Below, in pieces: positions 9,604-18,818 of a stretch of DNA of 64,000 bases (position 1 is its first letter; the number at the start of each line of letters is the position of its first letter). The notes under the pieces were generated by a model. That model did not search any database. It saw only the letters and a program-made list of their open reading frames with translations, and was not told where the DNA came from. Source of the stretch: Parabacteroides sp. AM08-6 (GTDB lineage: Bacteria; Bacteroidota; Bacteroidia; Bacteroidales; Tannerellaceae); NCBI RefSeq assembly GCF_003473295.1, contig NZ_QRMP01000007.1, positions 63,299 through 127,298 on the forward strand, given 5' to 3'. A program made the position numbers and the translations under genes.

Positions 9604-11424
9604 ATGAGGAAATTAGTTTTCTTATTTGTATTCTTCTCAACGATTGGGATAACGGCAAAAGCGGCGGATATTACGTTTAAAGCTTCTGCTCCCGAGGTTG
9701 TTGTGATGGGGGAGACCTTCAAAGTGTCGTACACGGTAAATGGCGAAGGAAAGGACATACGTATACCGGAAATCCCAGATTTCGAAATATTGATGGGACC
9801 ATCGCCTACTGTCGTACAAAGTACAGAGATTGATAATGGAAATGCATCGTTTAATGTTACCACGATATTTACCTATGTATTAATGCCTAAAAAGGAAGGG
9901 ACCTTTAATATTCCACCGGCAACTATCAAGGTAAAAGGTTCTAATTATACTTCAAATGCATTAGCTATAAAAGTACTTCCTCCTGAAAAGTCTGACGAAG
10001 TTGCTAAACAGCAAAATGATGACGGGTCTGTTAAAGTAAGCAATGATGATGTTTTTTTGAAAATAGATGTCTCTAACCGGAATGTCTACGAGCAAGAAGG
10101 TATACTTGTCACTTTTAAATTATATACTCGTTATGATTTAAATATACAGACGCCTCCTAAGTTCCCGGAATTTGACGGTTTTCTGACTCAGGAAATAGAA
10201 TTGTCTAATTTGCAATGGAAACCGGATTCATATAAAGACAAGCGCTATAATTCCGTTGTGATTAAACAGGTAGTTCTTTATCCGCAGCGTTCCGGAAAAA
10301 TTACGATTCCTTCCGGAAAGATGGATGTCCTGTTACGTTTACCTGCTCCTAGGAAAAGCAGACCGAGAAGTATTTTCGACCTTGACGGTTTCCTGGATAG
10401 CTATCAGAACGTCAATAAAATATTGACAACACCTCCTGTAACGATTGATGTGAAGCCATTGCCATCCGGTAAGCCTGCCTCATTTGGCGGAGCTGTCGGA
10501 AACTTCAATATGACATCCAGCATTAATTCCACAAATGTAAAAACGGATGAAGCTGTAACTATTAAAGTTAATATTACAGGAAATGGAAATATTAAACTTG
10601 TAAAGAATCCGGAAGTTGTTTTCCCAAATGATTTTGAGGTATATGATCCTAAAGTAAATGTAGATGTTAAAACAACTACAGCCGGAGCATCCGGGACGAA
10701 ATCGATTGAATACATGGCAATTCCGCGTTATGCCGGAGACTTCGAAATACCGGCCATTGCATTTTCTTATTTTGATCCGAAATCCGGTGCGTATAAAACA
10801 ATTTCTTCTGAACCGTATAAACTGCATGTGGAACAAGGTAAAGGGGGAAATGGTAATGCGCCGGTAGTTTCAAACTATAGCAATAAAGAAAGTGTGAAGT
10901 TTTTGGGTAAAGATATTCGTTATCTGAAAATGAATGATATCCATTTTCTTTCGAACAACGATATCTTCTTTGGGTCATTCATGTATATTTTATGCTATTT
11001 AGTGCCGGCAATTCTTTTTATTGTATTCTTTGTCATCTATAGAAAACAGGTAAAAGAAAATTCCGACTTGGCTTTGGTTCGTACGAAAAAAGCGAATAAG
11101 ATGGCTGTAAGACGTCTGAAAAATGCCGGGAAATTATTAAAGGAAAATAAGAAGGAAGAGTTTTATGATGAGGTACTTCGTGCTTTGTGGGGCTATTTGA
11201 GTGATAAACTCAATATTCCGCAAGCCAATCTTACCAAAGACAATATGGAAGCTGAATTGACTAAATATGGAGTAGACCAGGCGCTGATTAACGAATTCAT
11301 GGATATTCTGAATACATGTGAATTTGCCCGTTATGCACCGGCTCAAGCTTTGGATGCTATGGACAAGTTATATGAGCTAACAGTAGACGCTATCGGAAAG
11401 ATGGAAAATACAATTAAAAAGTAA
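9604..11424 (+). CDS. batD: BatD, oxygen-tolerance protein
   Basis: The frame is open from 9565, but ATG 9604 is chosen because it begins a clean signal peptide (MRKLVFLFVFFSTIGITAKA); ATG 9571 is the alternative. The 606-aa product has several Ig-like beta domains typical of BatD (FKVSYTVNGEGKDIRIPEI...), one transmembrane helix near residues 462-482 (YILCYLVPAILFIVFFVIY) and a cytoplasmic helical domain. It is probably anchored in the inner membrane and works with BatA/B. It is translationally coupled to batE. Confidence 0.9.
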   Translation: MRKLVFLFVFFSTIGITAKAADITFKASAPEVVVMGETFKVSYTVNGEGKDIRIPEIPDFEILMGPSPTVVQSTEIDNGNASFNVTTIFTYVLMPKKEGTFNIPPATIKVKGSNYTSNALAIKVLPPEKSDEVAKQQNDDGSVKVSNDDVFLKIDVSNRNVYEQEGILVTFKLYTRYDLNIQTPPKFPEFDGFLTQEIELSNLQWKPDSYKDKRYNSVVIKQVVLYPQRSGKITIPSGKMDVLLRLPAPRKSRPRSIFDLDGFLDSYQNVNKILTTPPVTIDVKPLPSGKPASFGGAVGNFNMTSSINSTNVKTDEAVTIKVNITGNGNIKLVKNPEVVFPNDFEVYDPKVNVDVKTTTAGASGTKSIEYMAIPRYAGDFEIPAIAFSYFDPKSGAYKTISSEPYKLHVEQGKGGNGNAPVVSNYSNKESVKFLGKDIRYLKMNDIHFLSNNDIFFGSFMYILCYLVPAILFIVFFVIYRKQVKENSDLALVRTKKANKMAVRRLKNAGKLLKENKKEEFYDEVLRALWGYLSDKLNIPQANLTKDNMEAELTKYGVDQALINEFMDILNTCEFARYAPAQALDAMDKLYELTVDAIGKMENTIKK

Positions 11425-12185
11425 TGGCAATGAAGATGAAAAAAATATTATTCCTTCTTTTGATTCAATTCCTGGCATGGGGGGCTTATGCTCAGGAGGC
11501 AACACTTAAAGAAGCAGAAGCTGCATACACAAAAGAGGATTATAATAAGGCGATTGAACTATATGATGGTTTGCTGAAAACTCATGGAGAATCTGCCGCG
11601 ATATATTATAATTTGGGTAATGCATACTACAAGGCGGGTAAGATAGCTCCGGCAATTTTGAACTACGAACGTGCCCTTATATTGAATCCGGGAGATAGTG
11701 ATACCCGTTTTAATCTGCAATTGGCGCGTCAGAAATCGGTAGATAAGATAGAACCTGTCGATGATTTCTTTTTGCATCGTTGGTTTGATTCAATTCAAAA
11801 TATGGGGGGGGCAGATTCGTGGGCAAAAATTGGTATCGTAAGTTTTATCCTGTTTATCGGATGTTTGATACTTTTCTTCTTTTCAAAATGGATACATCTG
11901 AAAAAGATAGGTTTCTATGCGGGACTCCTTTTGTTGTTTATAGTTATATTTGCTAATATCTTTGCCAAGAATCAAAAAGATGAAATGGTAAACAGAAAAG
12001 GTGCTATCATATTTGTACCGACAGTTACAATAAAAAGTTCTCCTGATGCCAGCGGAACCGATTTGTTTATTTTGCATGAAGGGACAAAAGTTTCTGTTAA
12101 AAGCAAGCTTGGAGATTGGAGCGAGATTGAAGTGGAAGACGGAAACATAGGGTGGATACCCAGTAAGGATATTGAAATAATTTAA
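11424..12185 (+). CDS. batE: BatE, TPR and SH3 domain protein
   Basis: A 253-aa protein with a signal peptide (ILFLLLIQFLAWGAYA), two to three TPR motifs (AEAAYTKEDYNKAIELYDGLL, YYNLGNAYYKAGKIAPAI), two transmembrane helices near residues 133-180, and a C-terminal bacterial SH3 domain (ATVTIKSSPDASGTDLFILHEG...WSEIEVEDGNIGWIP). This layout is that of Bacteroides BatE, the last gene of the operon. The start overlaps the batD stop; ATGs at 11430 and 11436 are also possible. Confidence 0.9.
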   Translation: MAMKMKKILFLLLIQFLAWGAYAQEATLKEAEAAYTKEDYNKAIELYDGLLKTHGESAAIYYNLGNAYYKAGKIAPAILNYERALILNPGDSDTRFNLQLARQKSVDKIEPVDDFFLHRWFDSIQNMGGADSWAKIGIVSFILFIGCLILFFFSKWIHLKKIGFYAGLLLLFIVIFANIFAKNQKDEMVNRKGAIIFVPTVTIKSSPDASGTDLFILHEGTKVSVKSKLGDWSEIEVEDGNIGWIPSKDIEII

Positions 12186-12209
12186 TTTGTCTTTGGACAA
12201 TCAGACTCT

Positions 12210-12896
12210 ATGGTAGAAAAAATATTGCTTTATGAACGTGATGCGTTCTTTGCACTTAACGGTAGTGACTGTGATTTCTTAGACCGCTTTATGTGGATTT
12301 TTACAGGAAAAACGGTATGGCTGCCGTTAGCCGTTTTTATTCTTATCGTTCTGATTTATAAAAAGAATTGGCGTGAATCCATTCTAATACTGCTGGCAAT
12401 AGTATTGGTTGTTACTCTTTGTGACCAATTTGCATCGCATGTTTGCAAGCCCTATTTTACTCGTTTTCGTCCGACCCACCATCCGGATTTTATGGAACAG
12501 GTGAAGACTGTATTTGGATATCGAGGTGGAAAATATGGCTTTATTTCCAGTCATGCCGCAAATGCGTTTGGGTTTGCTACACTCATGGCATTTGTCATGC
12601 GTGACCGTTTGTTTACCTGGACTATTTTTTTATGGGCTTTACTAACGGCTTATACTCGGATTTATCTTGGTGTACATTTTATCTCAGATGTTGTACCTGG
12701 GGCTATTTCCGGTATTTTCTTCGGATATGTAGTTTACAAACTGTATAAATGGGTACGTCCGCGCTTGGTTAATGGGACAGAAGCCGGGTTGTTACCTTAT
12801 TCGAAAGAGCGTATTCGTTTAATTGTCTATGCTATATATGCCACTATATTGGTGATTGTGATATTCAATGTCCCTCTCTCAAATTGCCTTCGTTGA
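12210..12896 (+). CDS. PAP2-family membrane phosphatase
   Basis: A 228-aa membrane protein with the three acid-phosphatase motifs of the PAP2 family: KPYFTRFRP, SSHAANAFG (the usual PSGH has become SSH), and TRIYLGVHFISD. About five hydrophobic helices are visible. Likely substrates are lipid phosphates such as phosphatidylglycerophosphate, lipid A or undecaprenyl pyrophosphate; the sequence does not decide. It lies 24 bp after batE and may be read through from the bat operon. Confidence 0.88.
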   Translation: MVEKILLYERDAFFALNGSDCDFLDRFMWIFTGKTVWLPLAVFILIVLIYKKNWRESILILLAIVLVVTLCDQFASHVCKPYFTRFRPTHHPDFMEQVKTVFGYRGGKYGFISSHAANAFGFATLMAFVMRDRLFTWTIFLWALLTAYTRIYLGVHFISDVVPGAISGIFFGYVVYKLYKWVRPRLVNGTEAGLLPYSKERIRLIVYAIYATILVIVIFNVPLSNCLR

Positions 12897-12946
12897 ATAG
12901 TATGTCGTAAAGCATATTTCATATTCTGTTTATTTTAATCAAATAA

Positions 12947-12978
12947 TTTGCAGCTGTAATTTATAATGCCTAAGTTAG
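12947..12978 (+). promoter_or_regulatory. Bacteroidales-type promoter for the HTH gene
   Basis: TTTG at 12947-12950 and TAAGTTAG at 12971-12978 (one mismatch to TAnnTTTG) are separated by 20 nt, within the 19-21 nt consensus. It lies 45 bp upstream of the ATG at 13024. Confidence 0.5.
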
Positions 12979-13023
12979 TGGCACAAAATAAAACAAAGTA
13001 TTAACCTTCAAAATAAGGAAGCC

Positions 13024-13299
13024 ATGACAAAGACTATTACATTTAATGAACTTCGTAGAATAAAAGACAGCTTGCCTGATGGTAGTACTCACCGTATAGC
13101 TGACGAATTAGGTTTATCTGTAGAAACTGTTCGTAACTATTTCGGTGGGCATAATTATAAAGATGGCAAAAGTTGTGGGATACACATCGAACCGGGACCA
13201 GATGGTGGTCTGGTTGTATTAGATGATACCACTATATTTGAACGTGCTTTGCAGATACTAGCTGAAAAAGACGAAGTGTCGGAAGCACAACAAGCGTAA
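13024..13299 (+). CDS. Small helix-turn-helix DNA-binding protein
   Basis: A 91-aa protein with a predicted HTH at residues 20-42 (STHRIADELGLSVETVRNYFGG), then a short beta-rich segment (IHIEPGPDGGLVVLDD) and an acidic helix. It is probably a small transcription factor common in Bacteroidales; its targets are unknown. It forms its own transcription unit, with a promoter upstream and a strong terminator directly downstream. Confidence 0.8.
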   Translation: MTKTITFNELRRIKDSLPDGSTHRIADELGLSVETVRNYFGGHNYKDGKSCGIHIEPGPDGGLVVLDDTTIFERALQILAEKDEVSEAQQA

Positions 13300-13320
13300 A
13301 GAAATTCATTTATACAAAAA

Positions 13321-13362
13321 AATCCCATAGCTGAATATAAAAATGCCGTGGGATTTTTTTTT
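13321..13362 (+). terminator. Rho-independent terminator
   Basis: AATCCCA (13321-13327) pairs with TGGGATT (13349-13355), followed by eight T residues. It closes the small HTH gene. Confidence 0.85.
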
Positions 13363-13412
13363 AACCAACTTTTAGCGAATCCGATTTGTTTAATTAATAA
13401 AAACACACGAGT

Positions 13413-14528
13413 ATGGAAGATAAATTAGTAACGTTAGCAATTCACACGTTTGAGAAAGCCCAAATTCTCAAAACGATGCTTGAGACAGAGGGAATAGAAG
13501 TCTACATACATAATGTAAACCAAATTCAGCCAGTTGTTTCGGCAGGTGTACGTGTACGGATTAAAGAAAGCGATTTGCCTCATGCCTTGCGTATCATAGA
13601 AGACAGTAAATGGTTAAGCGAGGATGCCAGTCAGGAAGAAACTGAGACTAATCAGGTAAAGAAAATACTGATACCGATTGACTTTTCAGATTACTCAATC
13701 AAGGCTTGTGAGCTTGGTATTAATTATGCCTATAAAATCGGAGCTGAAGTAATGATTATGCATGCCTATTTCAGCCCATATTTCCCTTCTGCTATCCCGA
13801 TGGGAGATACATTGGCCTACCAAGTAAATGAAGAGGAGAATGTACAAAACGTATTGAAACGTGTGCAGATAGACATGGAGAATATTAGTACATTGATAAA
13901 CAGAAAAATGCAATCCGGAGAACTACCGAAAATAAAATACAATTATGTTCTGCGTGAAGGACTGCCTGAGGAGGAGATTATAGCTTATAGCAAAGAATAT
14001 CATCCCACATTAATTGTTATGGGAACCCGTGGTAAGAGTCAAAAAGATATGGATTTGATTGGTAGTGTGACAGGTGAAGTGATAGAAGTCAATAAAGTTC
14101 CTGTCTTGGCAATTCCGGAAAATGTGCCTTTTGATGATTTAAGTGAAGCCAAGAATATTGCTTTTGCTACCTCATTCAACCAACGAGATTTAGTCGCTTT
14201 TGATGAATTCATGGAGATTATCAAGCCGTACAATCCACATATTTATCTGTTCAATATCTCAACCAGTCGCGATGAATGGAATGAAATCCGTTTGACTGGT
14301 GTCAATGAATATTTTAAAAAACAATATCCGGATGCCCATATTACTCATACGGTTCTTGCTGACGGAGATTTATTGTTGGCCATTGAGAAATTTGTGCGGG
14401 ATGAACAAATAGATGTCATTGCTCTCAGTACCTATCGACGTAATATCTTGGCCCGCATGTTCAATCCTTCAATTGCACGTAAGATGTTGTTCCACACTGA
14501 TACACCATTGTTGGTCATGCATTCCTGA
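13413..14528 (+). CDS. Tandem universal stress protein with DUF2007-like N-terminus
   Basis: A 371-aa protein. Residues 1-68 resemble DUF2007 signal-transducing domains (TFEKAQILKTMLETEGIEVYIHN). Two UspA domains follow, at about 84-225 and 240-371. The first keeps the nucleotide-binding signature GTRGKSQKDMDLIGS (G-x2-G-x9-G-S) and should bind ATP; the second is more diverged and ends RKMLFHTDTPLLVM. It is cytoplasmic and stands alone between two terminators. Confidence 0.9.
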   Translation: MEDKLVTLAIHTFEKAQILKTMLETEGIEVYIHNVNQIQPVVSAGVRVRIKESDLPHALRIIEDSKWLSEDASQEETETNQVKKILIPIDFSDYSIKACELGINYAYKIGAEVMIMHAYFSPYFPSAIPMGDTLAYQVNEEENVQNVLKRVQIDMENISTLINRKMQSGELPKIKYNYVLREGLPEEEIIAYSKEYHPTLIVMGTRGKSQKDMDLIGSVTGEVIEVNKVPVLAIPENVPFDDLSEAKNIAFATSFNQRDLVAFDEFMEIIKPYNPHIYLFNISTSRDEWNEIRLTGVNEYFKKQYPDAHITHTVLADGDLLLAIEKFVRDEQIDVIALSTYRRNILARMFNPSIARKMLFHTDTPLLVMHS

Positions 14529-14587
14529 TGTTTTGATTTTCACGTAGAGGGAGCTACTGGTAGCCCTAGTCGTTTTTTAACACAACC

Positions 14588-14618
14588 AAAAAGCCGGCGG
14601 AATTTTCCGTTGGCTTTT
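14588..14618 (+). terminator. Rho-independent terminator
   Basis: AAAAAGCCGGCGGAA pairs with TTCCGTTGGCTTTT (one G-T pair) and ends in a T-rich run, 60 bp after the universal stress gene. Confidence 0.8.
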
Positions 14619-14775
14619 GTTTGTTCTTGCTATCTTCTTGAATAAAATATGTAGGTCGAATCTTTAGATATAAAAAATGTAGATATAGATAAAATCATAA
14701 AATAGAAATATAGTCGTTTTTTAACAATTGGAAACGAAATCCGGCTTCAATAGTCTAAAATATATCCGTATATCA

Positions 14776-14837
14776 ATGATTATTCGTTTATGAGAATCAT
14801 TTTTTGATATTATATTAGAGATAAATTGATACCTTTG
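14776..14837 (+). promoter_or_regulatory. Promoter and inverted repeat upstream of the phosphorelay genes
   Basis: TACCTTTG at 14830-14837 fits the Bacteroidales -7 box. The nearest TTTG (14803-14806) is 23 nt upstream, slightly too far. Directly upstream, AATGATT (from 14776) and AATCATT form an inverted repeat over about 27 bp, a possible operator. The rest of the 423-bp gap from 14529 is AT-rich and holds no gene. Confidence 0.45.
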
Positions 14838-14951
14838 CAAAGAAGATAAGGAAGTATATTCCTATTTCTCTCTAAAAAAGAAAATTTCCACATCCCTATA
14901 GGGAACTACAGAGCAGTGGAGCATGATTATTATTTATATTGAATTCTTTAT

Positions 14952-15305
14952 ATGACAGACGAGTTTAAGGAACAGTTGAAAGCTGCAAAGGTAGATGTAG
15001 AGAAAGCATTGGAGCGTTTTATGCACAATGAAAACCTATATGGTAAATTTCTCAAGAAGTTCCTTCGGGATGAAACTTTTAGAAATTTGGAACATGCGCT
15101 AAATGATTCAGATAGGGAAAATGCATTTATGTATGCTCACACATTGAAAGGGATAGCCGGGAATTTTGAATTTATAGGTTTGTTGGAGTTGTTGATTCCT
15201 ATGACAGAACAATTGAGAAATGGGGAAATAGATAATATCAAGGAGATGTTTGATATGTTACAACCTCGATATTTACAAATATGTAAGATAATAGAGAATA
15301 TATAA
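14952..15305 (+). CDS. Hpt-domain histidine phosphotransfer protein
   Basis: A 117-aa all-helical protein with the Hpt motif HTLKGIAGNF; the phospho-accepting histidine is residue 63. It should shuttle phosphate between receiver domains. The hybrid kinase gene starts 20 bp downstream and has two receiver domains but no Hpt domain, so this separate protein very likely completes that phosphorelay. Confidence 0.88.
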   Translation: MTDEFKEQLKAAKVDVEKALERFMHNENLYGKFLKKFLRDETFRNLEHALNDSDRENAFMYAHTLKGIAGNFEFIGLLELLIPMTEQLRNGEIDNIKEMFDMLQPRYLQICKIIENI

Positions 15306-15324
15306 TTGGAAAGAGAAGAATATT

Positions 15325-17709
15325 ATGGAAAAGCAACTCTTGCAATCAGAAATTAATAACGATTATAGTTTGTTAATGAGTACCTTAGGTGTAAGTGTTA
15401 GCAAACATCTTTTAGATGAGCATTATACTGTATTATGGGCTAACGATTACTATTATGATTTAATTGGCTATCCCAAAGAAGAATATGAATCCCTTTTTCA
15501 TAATCAATGTGATTTATATTTTATTGGAAACGAATCTACATGGGATATAATCGTAGAGAAGGTTACAACAGCTCTGAAAAATGGAGATAAAGGCTATGAA
15601 ATGTATATCCAGATGCAGCGAAAAGGGGGTGCTATGATTTGGACGAAAATAACGGCTACTTTTACTAATGAAGTTTATAATGGCTATCCTATATCCTACA
15701 CTGTTATGACGAATGTGGATGATATGATGCAAAGACGTATCGAACAGACGATAGCTTATGAAAATATACCCGGATTTATCTCGAAATATCAGATTCAAAA
15801 AGACGGTTATTTCAAACTGATAGATGCGAATGATAAATTCTTGAACTTTTTCGGGATTGAAAGAGAAAATATCTCTACTTTCCGGACTTTTACCAAATTA
15901 ACGGATAAAAGTAAAGAAATATTGAAAGAATATCTTCCTTTGATGCAAAGAGGAGAACCTGTTCATTTTATTATTTGTTCGAAAAATAAGGAAGAAAATG
16001 ATACTTGGCTCCAATTAAATGGCGAATGTATTGGACGTGTCAATGGGGAACCTATATATGTTATTGTTTACATTGATATTACAGATGTCACGGAACAACG
16101 TGAGTTAAGAAAAAAAGTAGAAGAACAATCCAAGCAGTTGAAAGAAGCTTTGGAATTTGCAGAAAGAGCAAATCAAGCTAAATCAGATTTCCTAGCACGA
16201 ATGAGTCACGATATCCGTACTCCGATGAATGCAATTGTAGGTATGACAGCTATTGCCAGTGCACATGTAAATGATCAGGAACGGGTGCTCGATTGTTTGA
16301 AAAAGATTACAGGAGCATCTAGTTTATTGCTTAGTCTGATTAATGAGGTATTGGATATGTCTAAAATAGAAAGTGGCAGATTAGTTCTTTCCAAAGATGA
16401 ATTTAATATCGGTGAGCTTTTGCAGGATTTGATTGTGATGATGCAATCTGAAATTAAAAGCAAGCAGCATAAATTGGACATTCACGTTGTGGATTTACAA
16501 CATGAAATTGTAACAGGTGATACACAGAGAATCAAACAAGTTTTGATGAATATTCTTTCCAATGCTATTAAATATACACCGGAAGGAGGACGAATTCTGA
16601 TACAAATCAATGAACTGCCAAAACAAGACGGAATAGCCCTTTATGAATTCATTTTTGAAGATAATGGAAGAGGTATGACGCCGGAATTTTTGAAAAAGAT
16701 ATTTCAACCGTTTGAACGGGCAGACGATCATGCTATTAGTGGTATACAAGGTACAGGGCTTGGTATGGCTATTAGCCATAAAATTGTAGAAATGATGGGG
16801 GGAGAAATCAAAGTTGAAAGTGAATACGGTAAAGGTTCCCGCTTTACTATATATATGCCTTTACAAATTCAGAATGAGCTTCAGATTGAGAAAATAAATA
16901 AAGAAAACCTATCCGTACTTGTTGTAGATGATGATAGATTGGCTTGTCAAAGTACTTGTAATTGTTTGGAAGAAATAGGAGTAAGTAGTGATTGGGTTTG
17001 TTCCGGTATTGAAGCAATAATAGCAGCTAAAAAACGACAGGACGAGAACAATGGATATTATGCAATTATCATGGACCTTAAAATGCCGGGGATGAATGGC
17101 ATTGAAACGACACGTCGTATTAGAGCATCTGTTGGTATGGATATACCAATTATTATCCTTTCCGCTTATGATATAGAAGAATATGAGGCTGAAGCTAAGG
17201 ATGCGGGTGCTAGCGGATTCATTACCAAACCACTTTTTAAATCCAAATTGCTTCATATCTTAAGACGATTTGCCGAAAAGGATGTTACACAGCCGCAAAT
17301 AACCCCAATCAGATTATCTGATGCTGATTATTCGGGCAAAAGGATTTTGCTGGTAGAAGATAATGATTTGAATCGTGAAATTGCGGAGGAAATCATCGGT
17401 AGTACTGGTGCTTGTATAGAATCTGCAATTAATGGGCTTGATGCCGTAGAAAAGGTTGATCATTCTATAGAAGGATATTATCAGATGATTTTAATGGACA
17501 TCCAGATGCCTATTATGGATGGTTACGAAGCAACCCGCCAGATACGTGCTCTTGCCCGTGAGGATATAAAAGAAATGCCGATTATTGCTATGACTGCTAA
17601 TGCTTTTTCTGAAGATGTAACAAACGCCATAAAAGCTGGCATGAATCATCATTTGGCTAAGCCGATTGATATAAGTGCTCTGATGAATATTTTAAGTAAG
17701 TATTTGTGA
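15325..17709 (+). CDS. Hybrid sensor histidine kinase with two receiver domains
   Basis: A 794-aa protein: two PAS-like sensor domains (about 25-140 and 145-265), HisKA with phospho-accepting His295 in SHDIRTPMNAIVGM, HATPase_c with NILSNAIKYTPEGG, DNGRG and GTGLGMAI, then two receiver domains with acceptor aspartates D584 (IIMDLKMPGMNG) and D725 (ILMDIQMPIMDG). No transmembrane segment is seen, so it senses a cytoplasmic signal. The partner Hpt is encoded just upstream. No DNA-binding output domain is present in either protein. Confidence 0.93.
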   Translation: MEKQLLQSEINNDYSLLMSTLGVSVSKHLLDEHYTVLWANDYYYDLIGYPKEEYESLFHNQCDLYFIGNESTWDIIVEKVTTALKNGDKGYEMYIQMQRKGGAMIWTKITATFTNEVYNGYPISYTVMTNVDDMMQRRIEQTIAYENIPGFISKYQIQKDGYFKLIDANDKFLNFFGIERENISTFRTFTKLTDKSKEILKEYLPLMQRGEPVHFIICSKNKEENDTWLQLNGECIGRVNGEPIYVIVYIDITDVTEQRELRKKVEEQSKQLKEALEFAERANQAKSDFLARMSHDIRTPMNAIVGMTAIASAHVNDQERVLDCLKKITGASSLLLSLINEVLDMSKIESGRLVLSKDEFNIGELLQDLIVMMQSEIKSKQHKLDIHVVDLQHEIVTGDTQRIKQVLMNILSNAIKYTPEGGRILIQINELPKQDGIALYEFIFEDNGRGMTPEFLKKIFQPFERADDHAISGIQGTGLGMAISHKIVEMMGGEIKVESEYGKGSRFTIYMPLQIQNELQIEKINKENLSVLVVDDDRLACQSTCNCLEEIGVSSDWVCSGIEAIIAAKKRQDENNGYYAIIMDLKMPGMNGIETTRRIRASVGMDIPIIILSAYDIEEYEAEAKDAGASGFITKPLFKSKLLHILRRFAEKDVTQPQITPIRLSDADYSGKRILLVEDNDLNREIAEEIIGSTGACIESAINGLDAVEKVDHSIEGYYQMILMDIQMPIMDGYEATRQIRALAREDIKEMPIIAMTANAFSEDVTNAIKAGMNHHLAKPIDISALMNILSKYL

Positions 17710-17737
17710 AACTGCTATAATGATGTTTAGACTGATT

Positions 17738-18334
17738 TTAATTATTCAACGCATCCAGGAGCAACGTTATATTAGCCATGAACAATCTGACAGATATAGC
17801 CAACAGGATAATACCAAAAAATTTACGGACAATATAAATGCCACCTTTACCAAATAATCTTTCCACGAATTTTGTCATTCGAACAACGAAATAGACCCAT
17901 AGCATGTTTAATATAAGAGCAATTATTATATTAATATTGGCGTATTCGGCTCGCAAAGATAACAATGTCGTGAACGAACCGGCTCCGGCTAGTAAAGGAA
18001 ATACAAGTGGAACAAGAGTTGCTTCTTTAATAGGTCCTTGGTTTTTGAATATTTCAACATCGAGTATCATTTCGAGGGAGAGCAGGAAAATAACAAATGC
18101 TCCGGCAACTGCAAAGGATTCGATGTCAACATGGAAAAGTCTTAACAAATAATCTCCGGCAAAAAAGAAGCCAAGCATAAGTAAAAAGGAAATCACTGTC
18201 GCTTTTAGCGCATTTACCTCTTTCCCTTTTTCCTTCAAATCGATGATAATAGGAATGGCACCGATAATGTCTATTACTGCAAATAGTACAATGAATGCAC
18301 TAATCATTTGTTGGAAATTGAATGCTGAAAACAT
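17738..18334 (-). CDS. MarC family integral membrane protein
   Basis: A 198-aa protein with six hydrophobic helices and MarC/UPF0056 features (VLFAVIDIIGAIPIIIDL, AGAFVIFLLSLEMIL, PLVFPLLAGAGSFTTLL). Its transport role is not established. It is convergent with the hybrid kinase gene and is the last clearly chromosomal gene before the prophage. Confidence 0.9.
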   Translation of the reverse strand: MFSAFNFQQMISAFIVLFAVIDIIGAIPIIIDLKEKGKEVNALKATVISFLLMLGFFFAGDYLLRLFHVDIESFAVAGAFVIFLLSLEMILDVEIFKNQGPIKEATLVPLVFPLLAGAGSFTTLLSLRAEYANINIIIALILNMLWVYFVVRMTKFVERLFGKGGIYIVRKFFGIILLAISVRLFMANITLLLDALNN

Positions 18335-18364
18335 GATTTTAAGTCTTAGAACATGATTATCTTG

Positions 18365-18397
18365 TAAAGATACGAAAGATTTCTAACATACTTCAAA
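18365..18397 (-). promoter_or_regulatory. Promoter of the marC-like gene
   Basis: Read on the minus strand, TTTG (18397-18394) and TATCTTTA (18372-18365, one mismatch to the -7 box) are separated by 21 nt. They lie 31 bp upstream of the start codon at 18334. Confidence 0.55.
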
Positions 18398-18654
18398 ACA
18401 AAGATAAGAGGGAAAAGGTTATAAAAGTTGAAAATGCGAATATAATCACCCGATTGCTTGTCGTTTGGCAATATCAGAACAGAGAAAAATATACTTTTTT
18501 CATCACATTCTGAACCAAATCGTTCGAACTGCTGTTATAAAAATAAAGAATTAGGAAATACATCCTATAGCAATATAGAGAGATTAGTATTTCTTTGTTT
18601 ATCAATGTTAGTAGTATTTGTTTTTTCATATAAGTAGAGTTTGTTATTTGTTTG

Positions 18655-18693
18655 GTCCGTATGTAACTGTGAAGTTGGATACGGGCTTTTTTT
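18655..18693 (+). terminator. Orphan terminator-like hairpin at the chromosome/prophage boundary
   Basis: GTCCGTAT (18655-18662) pairs with ATACGGGC (18679-18686), followed by seven T residues. No gene lies directly upstream on this strand, so it may end a small RNA or an interrupted host transcript. The 484-bp gap (18335-18818) holds no credible ORF and no tRNA; attL should be within it but cannot be pinpointed without attR. Confidence 0.6.
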
Positions 18694-18730
18694 ATATTTT
18701 GCATAAATAAAGGGTTTTAATAACATTTTA

Positions 18731-18762
18731 TTTGCAATACGCATTAATTCTGTCTAACTTTG
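18731..18762 (+). promoter_or_regulatory. Integrase promoter
   Basis: TTTG (18731-18734), 20 nt, then TAACTTTG (18755-18762): an exact match to the Bacteroidales consensus, 56 bp upstream of the integrase ATG. Confidence 0.75.
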
Positions 18763-18818
18763 TTTGCTCAAAATAGATATTCAGCTTTACAAATACTTTA
18801 CAAACACACTACGCGATT

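Noticed and set aside
9030-9863. 277-codon minus-strand frame opposite batB/batD
   Set aside because: It is antisense to the Q/D-rich low-complexity tail of BatB and the signal region of BatD; the frame is a by-product of that composition.
18474-18704. 76-codon minus-strand frame near the prophage boundary
   Set aside because: AT-rich, Tyr/Ile-rich translation with no domain, running through a terminator; likely spurious.
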